Of a stretch of DNA of 64,000 nucleotides, positions 41,428 through 52,100 are shown piece after piece (within the stretch, counting starts at the first letter, position 1; the number at the start of each line of letters is the position of its first letter). The notes under the pieces are model-generated. The model saw only the letters and a program-made list of their open reading frames with translations. It had not been told where the DNA came from and made no database searches. Location: contig CAJTOY010000006.1 in the NCBI GenBank assembly GCA_910578195.1, positions 1 to 64,000 on the forward strand. The letters run 5' to 3'. Origin of the DNA: an uncultured Christensenella sp. GTDB taxonomy: Bacteria; Bacillota; Clostridia; Christensenellales; Borkfalkiaceae. The translations under genes and the position numbers were made by a program.

Positions 41428-44400
41428 TGGTCTATTATAGTAAGCGTTCCGTAATTTTTGTTGATGCGGTAATTTTCGGTTACTTGCTCAACTCCGTCGG
41501 ATATCGCGATTTTCACCACGTTCGGCTTTTCTCCGACGTCCTCGATTGCGGCGTATTCTACAACCGTATATTCGTGCCCCGAAGCAAGCCCCGCGCCCGA
41601 AATATAGCAAGTGCTGTCATAAAGCGGTTCGCCCTCGATATATTCGCGGGTAACCGAGTTGGTCGTAAGGGTTATAACTCGTCTGCTTATCTCGAAGTGG
41701 ATATCGTACGCGATAAAGCATCTGTCGGTGACGTCCGTGCCGTTATACAGCACTTTTACGCTTAAAATATTCATGCCCGCGAATTCTCCGCCCGAGATAT
41801 TCACCGCGTCCTTTATGCCCGCGTGAGAGTTAACGCCGAATTGCACGGCGTAGCCCGCGGGCAGGGTAAATCCGTCAAGCTCGTTCGAGAAATAGAAGCC
41901 GTCCTCCGAGAAATAGTGCGCCGTACCGTCGTAGGTGACCTGCGAATTATAGTGAACGTAAATTATTTCGTCGTATTCGGCGCGGCTCAAAACCGTAAGT
42001 TCGCCGTCTGCGTACTCGAAATTAAAGTTCGAGGTCGCGTTGTCGCCCGCGGGGTCGTACAGCGTGAACGACTTGATTTTACTTTTGCCAACGCCTATAT
42101 CCGTCTGCTCGCCGTAGAAGGTCACCTTGTAGGTGTAGCCCATTTCCATAAGCTCGTTGAGGTACAGATTTTCGTCTATGTGAGTAGGTTTAAGCGGTTC
42201 GCCGTCATAGAATTTGAACATATCGGCGGGCTTTAACACCAAACTCATGTCGGCGTAATCGTCGCCCGTTCCCGAGCCGTCGCCCGAACCGTTTCCTCCG
42301 CCCGAACCGTCGTTAAAGCCGCTGCCCGTGACCTCGACCTGCAACCAGCCGAAGCCGTCGATATATACCTCGACCCATGCGTGCGCGTTGTCGGTGGTGA
42401 TTTCCACCCACTCGTTCGCCTTTGTCGTGCCGACGTAGCCTATGACGTAGCGCGCGGGTATGCCGAGCGCGCGGTAGAGAAGAGTTGCCGCTTTGGAATA
42501 GTGACGGCACACGCCCTCTTTATAGTCGCGAAGGAAGCTTATGACCACGTTATCCGCGTCGTCGAGCGCGGCGTCATAACCGAGGTTGTACCTCGCCGCG
42601 GTCCGGATATAGTCCGCAACGCCCGCAATTACGGCGGGGTTCGAAGGGTCGAATTTTTGCTCCGCGATTATGCCTTGCATAAACTCTTTCGTCGCCGCGT
42701 CGATATACAGATAGTTATTGTGAACATATTCGCGGTACAGTCTCTCGAACTCCGCGTACTCCCCGAGATTGCCGGGCGTGACGGTGTCGCATAGGTAATA
42801 TACGAGCGAATACACGTCGGATACGTCGCCCGTGTAGACAACGTCGCTCGACTGCGCGTCGTAGTCGCCCTCGGTGCCCATATAGTAGGGCAAATAGTAT
42901 TCCGAGCCGTAGACCTGAATTTCCACCTTAGCGCTAGGCGCGCCCGCAAGCTTCAACGCAAGGCTTGCAAGGTAGTTCGCGCTGTATTTGCCGTCGATTG
43001 TACACTCGAATTCCGTGCCCGACACGAAGTTGTGTCCGTCGAAATAGTTGCCGTAGCTGCGGTATCTCAGATAGATACTGCCGTCGGCGTCCGAAAGCAC
43101 GCTCACCGCGAGCGAGGGCGGTCCGCCGCCGTTATTGCCCGAGCCCTCTCCGTCGCCGAGGTCTCCGCCCGTTCCGCCGCCGCCTTCGGGCGCGATAACT
43201 TTCAGAATTCCCCAATCGGGAATTATTTCATAGTTTGCGGTTACGTCCTTGACCTCGCCGCCGACCGTGGCGCAAATGATAATCGTCGCCGTGTTGTCGA
43301 TTTCGCCGACCTCGGTTATCTCCGCCCAGTCCTCGGCGGTTATCTTCTGACCCGCAACAAGACCCGAGCTTTCCGCTTGCTCCTCGAACGCGTAAACCTT
43401 GTGCACGAGGGGCTTGCCGTCGTACTCCTTCTCTCTGCCCTCGGTTACAATGCCTATCGGGCGGGGAGTGATTGTTAAAGTGCCGTTTTCGTAAACGGGG
43501 CGATAGTTGTCGGTTACGTCCCTTTCGCCGTCTAAAACCTCGATTTTAAGCGCGTTTTCATACTCGCCCACGTCCAGAACGAACGTGACCTCGGTAATTT
43601 CGGGCGTGTGATTTTCGACAAGCCCCGAATAAGTCGCTTTTCCCTCCGAGTGCAGTTCGCCGTCGTAAATCCATGAATTGCTATCGGTCTCGACGTTCAG
43701 CGGGCATGGAAGTACTACAAGTTCGCCGTATTCGAATTCAACAGAGTAGTTGTTCGTAACGGGAACGCCGTTCTTATCGAAGAAAAGCACGTTAATGCGG
43801 TTTTTAAAGCTTTCGACTTTGAGCGCGAGCGTGCCGTCGTCGAGCGTAATTTCGCTCCATTCGCCGACGTCGGTTACGACCGTGAACGAGCCCTCGGTTG
43901 CGTCGGCTACATGGGTGTGTCCGTCAACGAGCCCCGAATTTTCTTCGCCTGCCGCGACTATATACGCGAGGTTAAAGTGCGCGTCGCCGTCATACGTCCA
44001 CTCGCCCGAGCCCGTCGTAATCTTAATCGGGCGGGCGGTGACCTTCAAAGTGCCCTCCGCCGTGGTTATCGCGTAGTTCGCCGTGACGTCCGCGCCGTCC
44101 TTGTCGAAAATCTGCACGCCGTCTTTGACCTTGTTTTTGCTTTCGCCGACGTCCGTCTGCGAGCCCTCGGCATACGCCGTTATCGTGTGCCCCTTGTTTT
44201 CAAGCAGTCCCGCAAACGGAACGCCGTTGTCCGTGCTTGTGTAGTCGCACTTGTTGTATACGAGCGGGGTTCCGTCGTACACCTTTTCTCTGTCGCACGC
44301 GGTGACGGTTATCGGGCGGGGCGTTATTTTGAGCGTGCCGTAATGATACTTGATATCGTAGTTTTCGGTAACTTCCGTTTCGCCGTCCCAGATTGTTATC

Positions 44401-47400
44401 GTCATTTCGTTGTCTATTCCCGTCACAACGCCGTCGACAAAATATACGTCCTTGATTTCGGTCAGACCGTCGGATTTGGAAGTGTGGTTCAAGACAAGCT
44501 CCAAACTTCCTTGTCGCACGCCGTGACCGCCGTCCGAGTGCACCTCGTCGTTGTAAACCCAGCTTTGGGCGGCGGTGTTGAAGGTCACGGTACGCTTGAT
44601 TATGGTTAGCTTCGCCTTCACCGTGCTGTCGTATAAAATCGTGTAGTTTTCGCTTTCGTCGACCTCTTTTCCGTCCTTTACCGACCGAACGCTTGCCGAG
44701 CCGTCCTTGACGGTCACGTCGTAGTCTCCTACGGTAATGCCGTACTCGTTGGTGGTTGCAACAATAATCTGACCGTCCGCAATCGGCTTCGAGCCGTCGG
44801 CAGTTTTGAATTTTTCGCCGTACTGCTCCTCGCCGTTGTATATCTTTTCGCCGTTGTCCGCAACGACGGTAATCTCGCGCGGGGTTACCTTTAATTTACC
44901 TTTAATATTAGCTGTTATATGATAGTTATCCGTTACGTCGGTTTTGCCCTCGCCGTTGATCGCTTCATAGATGTAGAATTTGGAACAACGGTTTAAAACT
45001 TCGCCGTCGGAGACGTTGGTCACGCTTGACCAGCTGTCGGGGTCAGCCTCGATTGTGTGAACTATGCCGAGCTCCTCGTTAATAACAAGCGAAACAATCG
45101 GATTAGGATGCTTATATACCGAAAATTCTTTATGATACTGAGGCAAGCCGTTATACTCGAACTCTTTACTTTCGGTCTCTATCATGAGTGGACGGTATAT
45201 AATCCTAAGATTACAGAATTTATAAGATATTTTATAGTTGTCGGTGACTTCCCTTTCGCCGTCGAAAATCAGAACAGAGAAGTAGTTTTTAATTGCGCCA
45301 ATGGTCTTGTTGCCTCCGCTGCTAACTCTCCATACTACGTCTTTTATAGTTGCATAAGTGCCCTCTGTTTCGTCGGCTTTATGGGTGTGCCCCTCTACTA
45401 TGCCCGACACTTCGTCGGGTTCGGACACATTGTATTCGAGCCAGTAGTGCACGGTGGCGTCGTAAATCCATTGTTTTAATGTTTTAGGACTTGTTACCTC
45501 TACCTCGCGCTTATTGACCGTGAGCGTGCCCGCGGTAAGGGTTATATTGTAGTTGCGGGTTACGTCCCTTTTCTCTGCGAGCTGTTCGCCGTTTTCGCCG
45601 AGGTAGGAATAAATGAAGAATTCTTCGCCGTTATATTCGACTACGTTCGGCTCGTTCCCCGCGTCCGTACGCGAGCTTGGATAAGTCAGCTTTTCGCCGT
45701 CCGTCTCGTGGTCGAGGACGAGCGCCGCGGGAACAATTCCCGTGCCCGTGCGCTTTTTCTTTACCGTGTAGGTATGGCATGTCAGCGGCGCGCCGTCGTA
45801 AATTTTCTTGTCGCTGCCCGCGGTTATCTCAATTTCGCGCGGCGTTACGGTCAAGGTGCCGTTTATATAGGTTATGTCGTAGTTGTCGGTGACGTCGATT
45901 ATTTCGAAGCCGTCAACATACCCTATGCTTACCCCCGTAAACGTTATTTCGCTGCTGCCCGCGTCGGTCTGACTGCCGACAAGTACGGGGTTGAACAGAC
46001 GGTGACCGGACACAAGCCCTTCATTTTCGTTATTGCCGTCCAACACGTCAATACCCGCTTTGTCGGGAAGAAGCGCCTCTCCGTCGTACTCTTTTTGCTT
46101 GTTGTTCGCTTTAACCTGCAAGGGGCGGGGAATTATGTTAAGCGTGCCGTACTCGTAGGTCATATCGTAGTTAGGCGTAACATCTTTGCCTTCGACGTCG
46201 TAAACGTTAATCTGCATGGTGTTCGCCGTGCCGCTGTCCGCAACGTTTTTGACGCCGGCTAAACCGTGAGCCGAAGTGACATGACCTTTCACAAGGTTAA
46301 TAACCTCATGTTCGGCGCAGGTGTGAATATCCGCGTTATAAACCCAAGCCGCGTCGGACGTAGTAATAGTTACGGGGCGCTTTTTGACGGTAAGCTCGCC
46401 GTAAACGTAACTGATATCGTAATTGCTTGTTACGTCCTTAATTCCGTTCGAAACCGTAACTTCGAGTTCGTTGGGCGCGCTTGTTATATTACCGTCCGCG
46501 TCCGACCGAACGTAGGTTATTTCGGTGCGTTTTGTTACCGTAACAATCTGCCCCTCGACGAAATCAAGCTCGGACACGACCTCATATTCTTCACAGTAAA
46601 GCAGACTATCGTCGTAGACTTTTTTCGCGGTGCCTGTCAGAACGGTGACCTCGCGGCGGGTTACCCTCAGTTTGCCCCAGACGTAATTTATTTCGAAGCT
46701 GTCGGTAACGTCGATTTCGCTTCCGCCGACAATCCTTTTAATAACTATGTTCGTGATTACGTTGTCTTCTTCCCCGACGTCAATTATAGTCGCAACCTCT
46801 GTATTCCAGCTTCGGTAAAGCGCGTATTTATCCTCGGTCATCCAGTCGACGTCGACGTCGCACGCGGCATACTCGTGCTTGTCGCCGTCGTAGACCCATT
46901 CGTAGTCCGCTGTCGTAAGCGTGATTGCACGCTTCAAAATTTTAAGCTCGCCGTATTCGGTCACTATATTGTAGTTGTCCGTAACGGGCTTGCCCGCGTC
47001 TTTTACGCGAATAACGAGCTCGTTCGGAACGCCGACTACGCGACCGCTTTCGTCGACCTTGACGTAGGTTATTTCGGTGCGTGAAATAATTTCGACCGTC
47101 TGGCTTTCGACGAACCCGAGCTCGGAAACGACGTCATATTCCTCGCAGAAAAGGGGTGCTTCGTCGTAGACCTTTTCCGCAGAACCGCTTACAATCGAAA
47201 CGTTGCGGACGGTTACGCGCAATTCGCCGTCCTCTACTCCCGTTACCGCATAGTTTGCCGTGACGTCCTTGCCGTCCGCCGCGGTGATTTTGAGTGTATT
47301 TATATCGGCTATCGCGTTGTCGCTTAAACCCACGTTCAGCTGCGAACCCGTGGTTTCAGCCGTGGCGGTTTGCCCTTCGACGAGAGGATATTCCGACAAC

Positions 47401-49157
47401 GAAATTAAAACGTCGGTTTCGAGCGGGGCGCCGTCGTAGACCTTTTCTGCGTTTTCGGGCGCAAGAATTACGGGGCGGGGAAGTATGGTGAGTTTGCCCG
47501 CCGTGATATGCACCTTGTAGTTGGAGGTGACTATATTTCCCTCTTCGTCGTACACGCCGAAGTGCATTGTGTTGTCGACCGTGCCGACGTCGGTAACGGT
47601 TGCAAAACCGCTCGCTTCGACGTGGTGACCTAAGACAAGCGCGCCCTCTGGCACAGTGAATTTGTCCGTGCTGTGCGCGTTGCCGTCGTATATAAAGGTT
47701 TCGCTTTCGGTAATTACCGTTATGGGGCGCGGAAGTATCGTAAGCGTGCCGTACGAGTAGCTTATGTCGTAGCAGTGCGTGACGTCCTCTCCGTCCGCGT
47801 TGAGTATTTTTGCGGTGATTACGTTTTCATAATCGCCCGCGAATATCCCCTCGGTCGAGCTTGTAATAACGACCGCGTCGCCGTCGGCGATATCGTAGTT
47901 ATTCTCGTATACGAGAGTAAAAAATTGCTTGCTTGTGTGGGGCTTGCCGTCGAAAACCTGCGTTGCGTCGTCGGCGGAAAGTATGGTCACGGGGCGGGGC
48001 GTTACTTTCAGCTTGCCGTAGCCGTCTCTGTTCAACAATACGTAGTTGTCGGTAACGTCGCCTCCGTCCGCGTCGGTGATTATGAATTTTAAAACTATGT
48101 TGTCGACGCCCTCTTCGCCCGTGACTTTTGTCACCGCGGTCGTGCCGACGACTTCGAGCTTGTGCCCGAGGCTTTCGAGGAAAGTTTTGCACTCCTCCTC
48201 AATCGAGTATTCGTTGTGACTGAGCGGCTTTCCGTCGTAGACCTTTTCCGCGCCGACAGTCGTTATGTATATGGGGCGCTTGTCGATTGTGACCGTACCC
48301 GAGGTGTTGAAAACTATGTTTATGTCGTAGTTCGACGAGACGTCGATTCCCGCCTCCTCGTTGAAGATTTTGACTTCGGGCGCAAGCTCGGAAACGCCGG
48401 CGTCGGGTCCGAAGCTCAAATCCGCAACCGCGAGGATATCGCCGTCGGCTATGGGCGTTTCTTCGTTTACGGCATAGGTCTTGTAATTCAAAACCTCGCC
48501 GTTGTAGTCGCCCTTGTAGTCCTCGAACGTGACCGTTATCGCGCGCTTTTCAAAGGAAATCTGCCCGCCGAAAATTCGGTAAATATAGGAATTGGTAACG
48601 TCGTTGCCGTCCTTGTCGGTGACGGTTATTCCGTCCGCGTCGGCTTTGACCAGCGTGGTCGGTTTTGCAAGGTTTTCATAAATAAATTTCGAGCATTGTA
48701 TCGCGTCGCCGTAGCAGAGGTCAGCAGTGACTGCGGGCAGTTCGCCGTAGGTTATTACGCCCTCTTCCACTCTGACGTCAACGGTTTTGGGCATTATCGC
48801 GAACGCGTGCGCCGCGCCGTAACGGTTGTTGCCGAACACGCTTTTCGAATACGTTCTTACAAGGTATTCGCCGGGGCGGGTGGGCTGTTCCGCCGTCCAC
48901 ACGTCCGTGCCCGCAACCGAAAATTCGTAGCGCACAGAGTTGAAAATGGCGTTCGTGCCGTATCTTAACTCCTCGCCGACGATTATGCTTTCGGGGCAGT
49001 TGCCCGTGTCGTACACCAGCCCGCAAAGTCCGAAGAAGCCCGCGGTGAGCGAAACGATTGTAAGGCACAATGTGATAATTAGCACGCGAAATCTTCTCGC
49101 CACGCCCAAAATATCGGCAAAGCGGTTCATTCTCGCGCGGTATTGTTCGTATAACAC
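41424..49157 (-). CDS. Giant membrane-anchored MBG-repeat protein with transglutaminase domain
   Basis: 2577 residues; one N-terminal helix (about 26-50), the rest predicted outside. About 22 repeats of some 80-100 residues follow the MBG-type pattern: xKVYDGxPL, GHxxxxxxxG, DVGxxxN, DVTxNYxI, GxLxVxxRxxT; 19 precede and 3 follow a transglutaminase-like domain near 2100-2290. The domain has Cys2217 (GVCRHYSKAATLLYRALG), His2259 (NAHAWVEVY) and Glu2275 (LQVEVT) where Asp is classical. GTG start with GGAGGAG 7 bases upstream. A Gly/Ser/Asn-rich linker (SGGGNGSGDGSGTGDD) follows the domain and another precedes it. It may cross-link or cleave surface peptides. Confidence 0.88.
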   Translation of the reverse strand: MLYEQYRARMNRFADILGVARRFRVLIITLCLTIVSLTAGFFGLCGLVYDTGNCPESIIVGEELRYGTNAIFNSVRYEFSVAGTDVWTAEQPTRPGEYLVRTYSKSVFGNNRYGAAHAFAIMPKTVDVRVEEGVITYGELPAVTADLCYGDAIQCSKFIYENLAKPTTLVKADADGITVTDKDGNDVTNSYIYRIFGGQISFEKRAITVTFEDYKGDYNGEVLNYKTYAVNEETPIADGDILAVADLSFGPDAGVSELAPEVKIFNEEAGIDVSSNYDINIVFNTSGTVTIDKRPIYITTVGAEKVYDGKPLSHNEYSIEEECKTFLESLGHKLEVVGTTAVTKVTGEEGVDNIVLKFIITDADGGDVTDNYVLLNRDGYGKLKVTPRPVTILSADDATQVFDGKPHTSKQFFTLVYENNYDIADGDAVVITSSTEGIFAGDYENVITAKILNADGEDVTHCYDISYSYGTLTILPRPITVITESETFIYDGNAHSTDKFTVPEGALVLGHHVEASGFATVTDVGTVDNTMHFGVYDEEGNIVTSNYKVHITAGKLTILPRPVILAPENAEKVYDGAPLETDVLISLSEYPLVEGQTATAETTGSQLNVGLSDNAIADINTLKITAADGKDVTANYAVTGVEDGELRVTVRNVSIVSGSAEKVYDEAPLFCEEYDVVSELGFVESQTVEIISRTEITYVKVDESGRVVGVPNELVIRVKDAGKPVTDNYNIVTEYGELKILKRAITLTTADYEWVYDGDKHEYAACDVDVDWMTEDKYALYRSWNTEVATIIDVGEEDNVITNIVIKRIVGGSEIDVTDSFEINYVWGKLRVTRREVTVLTGTAKKVYDDSLLYCEEYEVVSELDFVEGQIVTVTKRTEITYVRSDADGNITSAPNELEVTVSNGIKDVTSNYDISYVYGELTVKKRPVTITTSDAAWVYNADIHTCAEHEVINLVKGHVTSAHGLAGVKNVADSGTANTMQINVYDVEGKDVTPNYDMTYEYGTLNIIPRPLQVKANNKQKEYDGEALLPDKAGIDVLDGNNENEGLVSGHRLFNPVLVGSQTDAGSSEITFTGVSIGYVDGFEIIDVTDNYDITYINGTLTVTPREIEITAGSDKKIYDGAPLTCHTYTVKKKRTGTGIVPAALVLDHETDGEKLTYPSSRTDAGNEPNVVEYNGEEFFIYSYLGENGEQLAEKRDVTRNYNITLTAGTLTVNKREVEVTSPKTLKQWIYDATVHYWLEYNVSEPDEVSGIVEGHTHKADETEGTYATIKDVVWRVSSGGNKTIGAIKNYFSVLIFDGEREVTDNYKISYKFCNLRIIYRPLMIETESKEFEYNGLPQYHKEFSVYKHPNPIVSLVINEELGIVHTIEADPDSWSSVTNVSDGEVLNRCSKFYIYEAINGEGKTDVTDNYHITANIKGKLKVTPREITVVADNGEKIYNGEEQYGEKFKTADGSKPIADGQIIVATTNEYGITVGDYDVTVKDGSASVRSVKDGKEVDESENYTILYDSTVKAKLTIIKRTVTFNTAAQSWVYNDEVHSDGGHGVRQGSLELVLNHTSKSDGLTEIKDVYFVDGVVTGIDNEMTITIWDGETEVTENYDIKYHYGTLKITPRPITVTACDREKVYDGTPLVYNKCDYTSTDNGVPFAGLLENKGHTITAYAEGSQTDVGESKNKVKDGVQIFDKDGADVTANYAITTAEGTLKVTARPIKITTGSGEWTYDGDAHFNLAYIVAAGEENSGLVDGHTHVADATEGSFTVVTDVGEWSEITLDDGTLALKVESFKNRINVLFFDKNGVPVTNNYSVEFEYGELVVLPCPLNVETDSNSWIYDGELHSEGKATYSGLVENHTPEITEVTFVLDVGEYENALKIEVLDGERDVTDNYRPVYENGTLTITPRPIGIVTEGREKEYDGKPLVHKVYAFEEQAESSGLVAGQKITAEDWAEITEVGEIDNTATIIICATVGGEVKDVTANYEIIPDWGILKVIAPEGGGGTGGDLGDGEGSGNNGGGPPSLAVSVLSDADGSIYLRYRSYGNYFDGHNFVSGTEFECTIDGKYSANYLASLALKLAGAPSAKVEIQVYGSEYYLPYYMGTEGDYDAQSSDVVYTGDVSDVYSLVYYLCDTVTPGNLGEYAEFERLYREYVHNNYLYIDAATKEFMQGIIAEQKFDPSNPAVIAGVADYIRTAARYNLGYDAALDDADNVVISFLRDYKEGVCRHYSKAATLLYRALGIPARYVIGYVGTTKANEWVEITTDNAHAWVEVYIDGFGWLQVEVTGSGFNDGSGGGNGSGDGSGTGDDYADMSLVLKPADMFKFYDGEPLKPTHIDENLYLNELMEMGYTYKVTFYGEQTDIGVGKSKIKSFTLYDPAGDNATSNFNFEYADGELTVLSRAEYDEIIYVHYNSQVTYDGTAHYFSEDGFYFSNELDGFTLPAGYAVQFGVNSHAGIKDAVNISGGEFAGMNILSVKVLYNGTDVTDRCFIAYDIHFEISRRVITLTTNSVTREYIEGEPLYDSTCYISGAGLASGHEYTVVEYAAIEDVGEKPNVVKIAISDGVEQVTENYRINKNYGTLTIIDQ

Positions 49158-49179
49158 TGCAAGGCTCCTCCTTTTATTT

Positions 49180-52100
49180 TTAAGCGGGCAGTTTTACGGT
49201 AAGCCAGCCGTTTACCGTGGTTATCAGATAATTTGCGGTGACGTCTGAGCCCCCGCCGTCGTAAATTTTAACGCTTACGACCTTGTTTTCACTCTTGCCT
49301 ATGGCAATTTGCGAGCCCGAGATTTTGACTTCTATCGTCTGCCCCTCGGCGACCTCGCCAAAGGTTATTTTATATCCGCCGTCTTCGAGCTTTGTTTTAT
49401 CGTAATATTTTTCCGCGCTGTTCGCGGTTACCGTCAGCGACCTTGCCGTAACCGTAAGCGTGCCGTATTCGCCGTTCACCTTGTACACGTCGGTAACGTC
49501 GTTGCCCTCGCCGTCGAATATCTTTATATCGAACACGTTTCGGCTTACGCCGACGATTTGTTGCGAGCCCGTCGCGGTTATCTGCGGCTCGCTATGACCC
49601 GCAAGCAAATTGCCCTTCCACGAAATTTCGGGCGAGGTCAAGGGGGCTCCGTCATACATTTTTTCGCCGCCGCCCGTCGTGACCGTGATTTCCGAGAGAT
49701 AGACCTGCAAAAAGCCCTCGCCGAAGTTCACTTTGTTTTCGGAAAGGAACTGCTCGGTTACGTCATTACCGTCGTAAAACAGCGTGAACGAAACTATTTT
49801 GCAGACCGTCTTTCCCGCCGCACTGCGCGAACCCGAGACCTCCGCCTTGTAGGTGTAGCCCTCTTTTAAAAGCGAGGACAAACCTTGCAGAGTGTTGCTG
49901 TGGAAATGGGTTATGCCGTCGTATTTGTGGTATTCGTTGACGGGGCTTATCTTCATACCGTCGCCGCCGCCCTGACTTAAACCCGTGCCGCCCGTCACTT
50001 CGACGCAGACCCAGCCCATACCGTCGATATAGACCTCAGTCCAGGCGTGCGCGTTCTTGCCCGTCAGCTCGACCTTCTCTCCCGCTTTCGTTTCGCCCGT
50101 GTAGCCCGCGACGTACCGCGCGGGTATGCCGAGCCTGCGGTATAAGAGTGTCGCCGCGCTGGCGTAGTGCTGGCATATGCCCTCCTTGTAATCCCTTAAA
50201 AAGCTTAAAACAATGTTGCTTTCGCCGTCGAGGGCTTTGTCGTATTTAAGGTTGTATTTCGCCGCGCCCTGAATATATTTCGCAACCTTTTTGATTATGT
50301 CGGGGTCGGATTTGTCGAAATTTTGCGCCGAGATAATTTCGTCGAGATAGCCGTCGACTCCCGCGCCTACCGTCAGATAATTTTCGTACACGAACGCGCG
50401 GTAGTCCTCTTCGAAATCGGCGTATTTACCGAGCGTTAGCTTACCGTTCGATATCGCGCCGTCGGCGACATAGTCGTAAGCAATGTAATAACATATGTAC
50501 GCGTTAGCCGTCGAGCCCGTGTATTTTACGTCGCTCGTCTGGATTTCGTAGAGGCAGTCGTCCAAGTCGGTGTAGTACGGCAAAAGATAGTTGTTGCCGT
50601 AAACGTCGATACTGACCGTATAGCTTGCATAGCCCGCGTTGGCGAGCGCGACGCTGGTCAGATAGTTCGCGCCGTAGCCGTCGAACTGTCTGCCGTAGGG
50701 GGTCGCCGTCGACCATTTTTTGCCGTCGTAGTTGCCGTAGCTTAAATATCTTAAATAAACTTTCCCGCTTTTTTCGGAGAGAACGGTGACAGCGAGTTTG
50801 TCGTTATTTTCGTCGTTTTCGTCCCCTTTAATCTCGCCGCTGTCGTCAAGGTCGTTGTCCTCCTTTTCGGGGGGAGTTGCGGACAGCACGCGCAAAACGC
50901 CGCAGTCCTTTGTTATTTCGTAGTTGTAGGATATGTCGTCGCCCGCGCCGTCAGTTATTGTGACGTAGGCGATTGAATTGTCGCTTTCGCCCGGCTCGGT
51001 GCGCGAACCCGTAATCATTATGTCGTAGCTGTGACCGTTTACAAGCCGGTAGTTTGACACTATCGAGCTTTCTACGCAAGTGAGCGGCGTGCCGTCGTAG
51101 CCCTTTTCCGCACTGCCCGAACGTATGGTCACGGGGCGGTGAACCACATACAGCTTTTCATTGCAGAATGTGAATTCGTAATTTTTCGTTACGTCCTCGC
51201 CGTTGAAAATTACCGTAACCTCGGAAATGCAGTTGTCGCTCGTTCCTACGTCGGTTATTTCCGCGGGCATGACCGCTTGAAGTTCGTGCCCCTCGGGTAT
51301 GCCTATCTGCGAGGTTATTTTGAACTGCCGGTTGCTGTGCACTTCGCCGTCGTAAATCCAGTGACCGGGGAGGGTTTCCAAGGTTATGGGTCTCGGCGCG
51401 ACGTTCAGCATGCCCTGAACTCGGGTTATTTCGTAATTTTTCGTCACGTCCTCGCCCGAAGCGTCGAAGATTCCGATTACCTCGTACTCGTTGGGCGATT
51501 CGCCCGCCTCCGTCTGACTGCCGAACACTTCGATTTGTTCGGTATGTCCGTCTAACAGCGAGCCCTCGGAAAGAGTATATATTTTCGAGGTCAGCGGCGT
51601 GCCGTCGTAAATTTTCGCGACGCTGTCCGAAACTATCGTAAGCCCGCGCTTATGCACGGTGAGCGTGCCGTATTCTATGGTTATACCGTAATTATATAAT
51701 ATGTCGTTTCCTTCCGCGTCTTTAACGTTGTAAGTCAAGCCGTTCGCGGTTTTTCCCGCAATCGTTATAGCGCCGTCGGTAAACGCATCCAAAACGTGAC
51801 CGTCCAAAAGCGCGCCCGAGGTAATTTCAAAGCCCGCCGCAGTGAGGGGTGTTCCGTCGTAAATTTTTTCCGCGCTTTCGGTCGTTATCGTGATTGCGCG
51901 GCGGTGAACGGTCAGCGTGCCGTACTCGGTTGAAATGTCGTAATTGTTGGTTACGTCTTTTCCGTCGGCGGAAATGGTTACGGTGAAATTGTTGTCGCTC
52001 GAACCCGCGTCGAGCTGTACGCCGCTGATTGTCACCGTTTCGGCGTGCCCCGCGACAAGTCCGTTTTCGGTCATTTTATAGCTGTTTTGCGTGAGCGGAA